10,353 nucleotides of DNA from Myxococcales bacterium (GTDB taxonomy: Bacteria > Myxococcota_A > Polyangia > Nannocystales > Nannocystaceae), in the NCBI GenBank assembly GCA_020633335.1, contig JACKDU010000027.1, forward strand, positions 1-10,353, in the 5' to 3' direction. The notes under the pieces were generated by a model. That model searched no databases. It was not told the origin of the DNA and was given only the letters and a program-made list of their open reading frames with translations. The position numbers and the translations under genes were made by a program. Of the stretch, positions 5,807-10,353 are shown in pieces (position 1 is the first letter of the stretch; each line of letters begins with the position of its first letter).

Positions 5807-7045
5807 ATGTCCGATGAGCCAGGATCGACCCCAGCCGCGGGCGCCCCGGTCGGCCACCGCCGGGCGCTCCTGACGGTCTGGTTCACCCTCTTCCTCGACC
5901 TCGTCTCCTTCGGGCTGATCATCCCGGTGCTCCCCTTCTACGCCGAGCACTTCGGCGCGCCGGTGTGGATGGTCACCCTCCTCTCGACCGTCTTCTCGCT
6001 CGCGCAATTCGTGATGTCGCCGATCCTCGGCCGCCTCAGCGATCGCCACGGGCGCCGGCGGATCATGCTCCTCTCGATCGCCGGCGCCGCGCTCTCGATG
6101 CTGGTCCTCGGGCTCGCGACCTCGCTCTGGATGGTCTTCCTCGCCCGCCTGATCAACGGCTGCTGCAACGCCAACATCGCCACCGCCCACGCCTACGTCG
6201 CCGACCGGGTGCCGCCCGGCGAGCGCGCCCGCTACATGGGGATGATGGGCGCGGCGATCGGCATCGGCTTCGTCGTCGGGCCGATCGTCGGCGGCTTCCT
6301 GGCGCTGCCGACGATGCCGGAGCTCCCCTTCCTGGTCGCCGCCGGCCTCAGCACCCTCAACTTCCTGATGGCGCTGGTCTGGCTCCCGGAGAGCCACCGC
6401 CCCGGGCGAACGGCCGAGGCGCTCGCGGCCCCGGTGCGCCGCAACTTCCTCGCGCTCCTCGGCCGCGACCTCCGGGGGACCCAGATCGGCGTCCTCGCCC
6501 TCGTCGCCTTCGGCTTCTTCACCGCCTTCTCGAACATGGAGTCGTCCTTCGCGCTCTTCACCGAGGTCCGCTACGGCTGGGGCGCGCGCGAGACCGGGGC
6601 CTTCTTCACCTTCATCGGCGTGATGATCGCGGTGATGCAGGGGGTGGTGGTCGGTCGCGCGGTCCGTCGCCTCGGCGAGCGGCGCACGCTCCTCACCGGC
6701 ATGGTCCTGATGGCCGCCGGCCTGATGATCCAGGGGGCGGTGCCCAGCGTGGTCGCGATCTTCGCCGGCGGGGCGCTGATCGCCGGCGGCAACGGCCTGA
6801 TGAACCCGAGCCTCAACGCCCTGATCTCGCGGGCGAGCTCGGCGGACGATCAGGGGCTCAACATGGGCCTCGTCCAGTCGGCCTCGAGCCTCGGACGGAT
6901 CTCGGGGCCGGCGCTCGCCGGGCCCCTCTTCGAGCTGATCACCCCGGGGGCGCCGCTGATCTTCGCGAGCTGCCTCATCCTCTTCGTCCTCGCGTCGGTC
7001 GGCCGCTTGATCCGCGACCCCGAGGACGGCGCGGCGGCGGCGTGA
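5807..7045 (+). CDS. MFS transporter, TetA-like (DHA1 drug:H+ antiporter type)
   Basis: 412 aa with hydrophobic segments spaced as in a 12-helix major facilitator, in the inner membrane. The first helix carries Asp31 in LDLVSFGLIIPVLP, as in TetA-type exporters. Motif A is GRLSDRHGRRR (75-85) in the loop after helix 2. Arg114 in LARLINGCC fits motif B in helix 4, and GFVVGPIVGG (154-163) fits the antiporter motif C in helix 5. These point to proton-driven export of a small hydrophobic compound. The actual substrate cannot be read, and a role in tetracycline resistance should not be assumed. The hydrophilic N-terminus (about 20 residues) and the stretch after residue 193 (ESHRPGRTAE, central loop) are expected on the cytoplasmic side. 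It is the last gene of the AAA+/nuclease set, 15 bp after the nuclease stop, and the shared transcription may be only a matter of position. Confidence 0.92.
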   Translation: MSDEPGSTPAAGAPVGHRRALLTVWFTLFLDLVSFGLIIPVLPFYAEHFGAPVWMVTLLSTVFSLAQFVMSPILGRLSDRHGRRRIMLLSIAGAALSMLVLGLATSLWMVFLARLINGCCNANIATAHAYVADRVPPGERARYMGMMGAAIGIGFVVGPIVGGFLALPTMPELPFLVAAGLSTLNFLMALVWLPESHRPGRTAEALAAPVRRNFLALLGRDLRGTQIGVLALVAFGFFTAFSNMESSFALFTEVRYGWGARETGAFFTFIGVMIAVMQGVVVGRAVRRLGERRTLLTGMVLMAAGLMIQGAVPSVVAIFAGGALIAGGNGLMNPSLNALISRASSADDQGLNMGLVQSASSLGRISGPALAGPLFELITPGAPLIFASCLILFVLASVGRLIRDPEDGAAAA

Positions 7046-7103
7046 GCTGACCGGAGGGCCATGCGACAACGGGCGAGCGCGCGCCGCCGCGCCGCGCCCT
7101 CGC

Positions 7104-7153
7104 CGCGCTCGCCGGCGCGCCCTCTGCGGAGCAGCGCGCGCGGCGAGAGCGCG
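7104..7153 (+). terminator. GC-rich imperfect hairpin after the MFS gene
   Basis: CGCGCTCGCCG (7104-7114) can pair with CGGCGAGAGCGCG (7141-7153) with small bulges, and the stem can be extended by the GCGCGC runs at 7115-7120 and 7134-7139, leaving a 13-nt loop. It starts 58 bp after the MFS stop. No U-run follows, so it is not a classical intrinsic terminator. It may slow polymerase or protect mRNA ends, or simply reflect GC-rich composition. Confidence 0.3.
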
Positions 7154-7176
7154 TGGCGGGCGGGCGACCTCGCTGG

Positions 7177-7242
7177 TTCTCATCGGTCGCCCGTCGGTCT
7201 ACGATTGCCGTCGATGGGCGACGCGGTCGATCGGCCGAGGTG
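7177..7242 (+). promoter_or_regulatory. Promoter and Shine-Dalgarno of the MBL-GAF gene
   Basis: TACGAT (7200-7205) is a reasonable -10, with a poor -35 (TTCTCA, 7177-7182) 17 bp upstream. Start of transcription would be near 7212, giving a leader of roughly 37 nt. GAGGTG (7237-7242) lies 6 nt before the ATG at 7249 and decides that start over the upstream in-frame ATG at 7153. Confidence 0.45.
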
Positions 7243-7248
7243 CGGGCG

Positions 7249-9048
7249 ATGAAGGTGCGCTTCTGGGGCACCCGGGGATCGATCGCCAAGGCCGGCCCGA
7301 GCACCGTTCGCTACGGCGGCAACACCTCCTGCGTCGAGGTCCGCTCGGCGGCTGGGGACGTCCTCGTCCTCGACTGTGGTACCGGCGCCCACGGGCTCGG
7401 GGTCTCGCTCGCGCGCGAGGGGATCTCGCGGGGCCACGTCCTGATCTCGCACACCCACTGGGACCACATCCAGGGGCTCCCCTTCTTCGCGCCGCTCTTC
7501 GTCCCGGGCAACCAGTGGGACATCTACGGGCCCCGCGGCCTCGGGCCCTCGCTCGGCGAGGTGCTCTCGGGGCAGATGGAGTACACGTACTTCCCGATCA
7601 CCCCGGAGAACTTCGAGGCCGAGGTCGCCTACCACGATCTCATCGAGGGGGTCCTCGAGATCGGCGACATCCGGGTCACGACCCGCTACCTCAACCACCC
7701 GGCGCTGACCCTCGCCTACCGGATCGAGGCCGACGGGGTGGTGATCGTCTACGCGACCGATCACGAGCCCCACGACCGCCGCCTCGCCTGCGGCGGCGCG
7801 CCGCTGCGGGGGAGCGACGACGAGCGCCACGGGCAATTCCTCGCCGACGCGGATCTGGTGATCCACGACACCCAGTACACCGCCGCCGAGTACCCGAAGC
7901 ACCGCGGCTGGGGGCACTCGACGATGGAGTACGTCGTCGACCTCGCGCGGGCCGGGGCGGTCCGGCGCCTGGCGATGTTCCACCACGACCCGCTCCGCCA
8001 CGACGCCGCGCTCGACGAGCTCGTCGACCGCGCGCGGGTGCGGGTGCGCGAGGCCGGCGATCGGATGGAGGTCTTCGGGGCGGCCGAGGGCAACCTGGTC
8101 GAAGTGCCAGGGAGGGAGCGGCGCGCCCGGGCGGCGCTGGTCTCGGCGCCGATGAGCTCGGCCGCGCCGGCGCTCCCCCGCGGGCTCGCGCTGGTGGTCG
8201 CGGCCGCCGACCCGGAGCTCGTCAAGCTCGTCGGCGATGCCGCGGGCGCCGACGAGATCGGGGTGCGGAGCGCGGGCTCGGTCGACGAGGCGCTCGCCCT
8301 CCTCGCCGAGTCGACGCCGAGCCTGGTGATCGCCGAGCTCGGGCTCCCGGGCGGCGGCGGCGAGGCGCTCTGCCGGCGGCTGCAGGCGAGCGCCGAGCCC
8401 GGCGCGGTCGTCCCTCCGGTGGTCCTGGTCGCGCCCCGCGGCGTGTCGCCCTCCCTCGAGTGCGGCGCCGCCGAGGCGCTCGAGCTCCCCTTCTCGTCGA
8501 TCTACGCGCGCACCCGGATCCGGGCGTGGTGTCTCCGCCAGGTCTGTCGCTGGCGGGCCGCGCCGCGGCCGGAGGACGAGGACGCGCGGGTCCGCGCCCT
8601 CGAGGCGCTCGGGCTCAAGGAGGGCGAGGCCGAGGAGCGCTTCGATCGCCACACCCGGATCGCCGCCCGCCTCTTCCGGGTGCGCCACGCGGCGATCAAC
8701 CTGATCGACGGCGCCCGGCAGTGGACCAAGTCGACGAACAGCGGGCCGCGGCCGCCGCTCCCCCGCGACATCTCGATCTGCGCCCACGCGGTCCTCGGCG
8801 AGGACGCGCTCCAGGTCGTCGACGTCGCCCGCTCGGACTTCGCCGACAACCTCGCGCTGCGGGGCGCGGCGATCCGCTTCTACTGCGGCCTCCCGCTGGC
8901 AGCCCCCGGCGGCGAGCGGGTCGGCACCCTCTGCCTGATGGACATCCGCCCGCGCGAGCTCGACGCCGACGAGCTCGGGCTCCTGCGGGACCTCGGGCAG
9001 ATGGTCGAGCGCGAGCTCGCGGCCGGCGAGGACGAGGGCGAGGGGTAG
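7249..9048 (+). CDS. MBL-fold metallohydrolase fused to a degenerate receiver and a GAF domain
   Basis: 599 aa, probably cytoplasmic. Residues 1-287 are a complete metallo-beta-lactamase-fold domain of the RNase Z/phosphodiesterase-like branch. It has the characteristic start MKVRFWGTRGS, the metal site H68-T-H70-W-D72-H73, and further ligand candidates H150, D171 (ATDHE) and H245/H246 (FHHDP). Residues about 311-415 have receiver-domain layout but lack its chemistry: the acidic pair is AA (VVAAADPE, 316-323), the phospho-acceptor is Glu363 (LVIAELGLPG) and the conserved Lys is Leu413 (LELPF). Residues about 446-590 are a GAF domain of the type with EERFDR, RQWTKS, DISICAH, IRFYCGLPL and GTLCLMD. 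A sensor-controlled hydrolase acting on a phosphodiester or similar substrate is a reasonable inference, but substrate and GAF ligand are unknown. It is convergent with the 115-aa gene. Confidence 0.9.
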   Translation: MKVRFWGTRGSIAKAGPSTVRYGGNTSCVEVRSAAGDVLVLDCGTGAHGLGVSLAREGISRGHVLISHTHWDHIQGLPFFAPLFVPGNQWDIYGPRGLGPSLGEVLSGQMEYTYFPITPENFEAEVAYHDLIEGVLEIGDIRVTTRYLNHPALTLAYRIEADGVVIVYATDHEPHDRRLACGGAPLRGSDDERHGQFLADADLVIHDTQYTAAEYPKHRGWGHSTMEYVVDLARAGAVRRLAMFHHDPLRHDAALDELVDRARVRVREAGDRMEVFGAAEGNLVEVPGRERRARAALVSAPMSSAAPALPRGLALVVAAADPELVKLVGDAAGADEIGVRSAGSVDEALALLAESTPSLVIAELGLPGGGGEALCRRLQASAEPGAVVPPVVLVAPRGVSPSLECGAAEALELPFSSIYARTRIRAWCLRQVCRWRAAPRPEDEDARVRALEALGLKEGEAEERFDRHTRIAARLFRVRHAAINLIDGARQWTKSTNSGPRPPLPRDISICAHAVLGEDALQVVDVARSDFADNLALRGAAIRFYCGLPLAAPGGERVGTLCLMDIRPRELDADELGLLRDLGQMVERELAAGEDEGEG

Positions 9049-9050
9049 CG

Positions 9051-9398
9051 TCACTCGGCGGGGCCGCGGGCGGCCCGATCGAGCGCATCGTCGACGGCGG
9101 CCCGCATCCACGCGCCGAGCTCCTCCTCGGTGATCGCGTGGGCCGCGAGGAAGGCGTCGACGTCGACGCGCTCGCTGGTGTCGGCCGCCGCGATCGCGGT
9201 GACCCACACGCTCCGCCGGGGCGCGCCGGGGCGGCGCTCGAAGAAGACGCGGAAGGGCGCCGGCGAGCCGCGCCCTGGCGGCGGGCTGACCCAAAGACCA
9301 GCTTCGACGTCGGCGATCGCGACCGGCGCCTCGCCGACGCGGCGGGCGATCAGCGCGCCCGCGCGGGAGACCGAGATGAAGTGGTTGCGCGGGCTCAT
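9051..9398 (-). CDS. Hypothetical 115-aa protein, coupled to the ExbD-like gene
   Basis: Not recognised. The 115 residues begin MSPRNHFISVSRAGALIARR, suggesting beta strands. A middle part contains WVSPPPGRG and FRVFFERRPG, and a mostly acidic, helical C-terminal third (VDVDAFLAAHAITEEELGAWMRAAVDDAL) could be an interaction or dimerisation helix. No signal peptide, membrane segment or catalytic motif is apparent and there are no cysteines. The ATG overlaps the stop of the upstream ExbD-like gene as ATGA (9395-9398), so translation is probably coupled and the two products may act together. Its stop lies 2 bp from the stop of the convergent MBL-GAF gene. Codon use matches the neighbours, supporting a real gene. 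Confidence 0.75.
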   Translation of the reverse strand: MSPRNHFISVSRAGALIARRVGEAPVAIADVEAGLWVSPPPGRGSPAPFRVFFERRPGAPRRSVWVTAIAAADTSERVDVDAFLAAHAITEEELGAWMRAAVDDALDRAARGPAE

Positions 9399-10315
9399 AG
9401 CTCGGGGAGGGGCGGCTCCTCGCGGCAGCCGGGGCGGCGGGCGAGCGGCGCGGAGGCCTCGCTCGCGGGGCGCAGCGCGTCGATCGTCAGCGCCCGCGCG
9501 CACTCGTTCTCCGGCGTCGGCGTCGGCTCGCGGAAGGTGATCCGGAGCGCGCCGAAGGTGTCGTGGACGGCGGCGAGGACCTCGGCGACTCGCGCCCAGG
9601 GGACCGCGCCGTCGACCGCCAGCGCGGCCCAGCCGCAGCCGGGGGCCGCCCTCTGGAGGGCGCGGAGGCGCTCGCGGAGCGCCTGGCCGTCGACGCCTCG
9701 CCCGTCGATCAGCGCCGTCGGGCAGCCACCTCCGGGTCCGGCGATCACGCGCTCGCGCCACTCGATCGCCTCGGCGAAGGGCGGCCTCTCCTGACCCACG
9801 CCCGGGATCGTCTTGTGGCAGCCGGGCGGCGGCGTGAGGTCGGCGGCGCCGACGAGCGTCACCCCGGCCCCGTCGATCCGCAGCTGCGGCGCGGCGCACC
9901 AGGTCGTCCCCTCGGGCATCCGGCAGGCGCAGAAGGTGTAGGGGAGGAGCGGCACCAGGCGGCGGCCCGCCGGGCTCTGGACCTCGAGGGTGAACTCCCG
10001 CTGGCCAGCGCGGAGCGCCCGATCGAGGACCTCCTGGACCTCGCGGGTGCCGACGGCATCGGCGACCCGGACGATGAGGCGCGGCTCCGCCTCCGGGTCA
10101 GCGCCCGGCCGCGCGGCGGCCCGGGTCCGCAGGCGGGCGAGCTCGCTCCGCAGCGGGCCCGACGCGTCGCTCCGGTCGCCGTCGAGGATCGCCCGGAGAT
10201 CGAAGCTCGCGCTCCCATTCGCGTCGTCGAGCTCCTCGCCGTGACTGACGAGGATCGTCGTCGTCGTGATCTCGAGGGTGATCGTCGGCGCCTCGTCCGA
10301 CGCCGGCGGCTGCAT
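9395..10315 (-). CDS. Cys-containing protein with two ExbD/TolR-like segments
   Basis: 306 aa from the ATG at 10315. Two stretches resemble the ExbD/TolR periplasmic fold (strand, helix, strand, helix, strand). The first has TITLEITTTTILVS (11-24), a helix LRSELARLRTRA, then RLIVRVADAVGTREVQEVLDRALRAG (79-104) and FTLEV. The second has CPTALIDGRGVDGQ, helix LRERLRALQ, then WAALAVDGAVPWARVAEVLAAV (229-250) and LRITF. In ExbD/TolR proteins this domain follows one transmembrane helix and works with an ExbB/TolQ proton channel. Here no transmembrane or signal segment is present within the 306 residues. Eight cysteines (129, 131, 140, 166, 198, 227, 272, 297) could form disulfides or bind metal. 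The frame has no stop between the ATG and the window edge, but those 38 nt use unfavourable codons (cgt, ggt, cga), so the ATG is preferred; an N-terminal extension cannot be excluded. The ExbD relationship is by pattern only. Confidence 0.6.
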   Translation of the reverse strand: MQPPASDEAPTITLEITTTTILVSHGEELDDANGSASFDLRAILDGDRSDASGPLRSELARLRTRAAARPGADPEAEPRLIVRVADAVGTREVQEVLDRALRAGQREFTLEVQSPAGRRLVPLLPYTFCACRMPEGTTWCAAPQLRIDGAGVTLVGAADLTPPPGCHKTIPGVGQERPPFAEAIEWRERVIAGPGGGCPTALIDGRGVDGQALRERLRALQRAAPGCGWAALAVDGAVPWARVAEVLAAVHDTFGALRITFREPTPTPENECARALTIDALRPASEASAPLARRPGCREEPPLPEL

Positions 10316-10353
10316 GATCTCGGCGCGCGTCGCTCGCTCACCACGCGGCGGGA

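Noticed and set aside
2935..7045. A defence island made of the AAA+, nuclease and MFS genes
   Set aside because: No mobile elements, toxin-like genes or known defence families are present, and composition matches the flanks. Only the AAA+/nuclease link is kept as a weak hypothesis.
5807..7045. Tetracycline resistance gene
   Set aside because: The TetA-like motifs are shared by many DHA1 exporters. Without closer similarity the substrate cannot be assigned.
4574..7183. 869-codon minus-strand open frame across the nuclease and MFS genes
   Set aside because: It spans two confidently identified genes on the other strand and encodes a repetitive Arg/Glu/Ala/Asp-rich sequence without domains.
7153..7248. 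Upstream in-frame start for the MBL-GAF protein
   Set aside because: The extra 32 residues resemble no MBL N-terminus, overlap the promoter, and the ATG at 7249 has a proper Shine-Dalgarno and the typical MKVRFWGTRGS start.
8152..8160. Internal ATG as the start of a separate receiver-GAF gene
   Set aside because: The frame is continuous with the MBL domain, with no stop and no ribosome binding site at normal spacing before this ATG.

Overview
The window is very GC-rich, with codons ending almost always in G or C. It also carries a Ser/Gly/Thr-rich lipoprotein leader, an MBL-receiver-GAF fusion protein and a Cys-containing ExbD/TolR-like protein. Together these suggest a myxobacterium-type organism (Myxococcota, possibly Nannocystales). 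This assignment is inferred from style and gene content; no marker gene in the window proves it.

Layout. Minus strand, left: the start of a lipoprotein gene (1-183, runs off the edge) preceded by argS (243-2081). Plus strand: after a divergent intergenic region come a tiny one-helix membrane ORF (2240-2374) and a DUF4442/hotdog-fold protein (2397-2873). These are followed by a co-directional set: an AAA+ ATPase with a degenerate Walker B (2935-4635), a stand-alone 5'-nuclease (flap endonuclease family) with an N-terminal sliding-clamp-like peptide and an Ala/Glu repeat linker (4667-5791), and a TetA-like MFS exporter (5807-7045). After a 203-bp gap with a GC-rich hairpin and a promoter comes an MBL-fold hydrolase fused to a degenerate receiver domain and a GAF domain (7249-9048). 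Minus strand, right: a soluble, Cys-containing protein with two ExbD/TolR-like segments (9395-10315), translationally coupled by ATGA to an unknown 115-aa protein (9051-9398). That pair converges on the MBL gene with only 2 bp between stops.

argS, the DUF4442 protein and the MFS exporter look like ordinary genes. The points worth following up are the clamp-binding-like tail on the nuclease, the dead receiver domain in the MBL-GAF fusion, the odd Walker B of the AAA+ protein, and the duplicated ExbD-like protein. Several genes have a -10-like hexamer 7-10 nt before the ATG, two of them with a TTG-type -35 exactly 17 bp upstream, which suggests leaderless or near-leaderless transcripts. No tRNA, rRNA, CRISPR array, insertion sequence or clear sign of recent transfer was seen.
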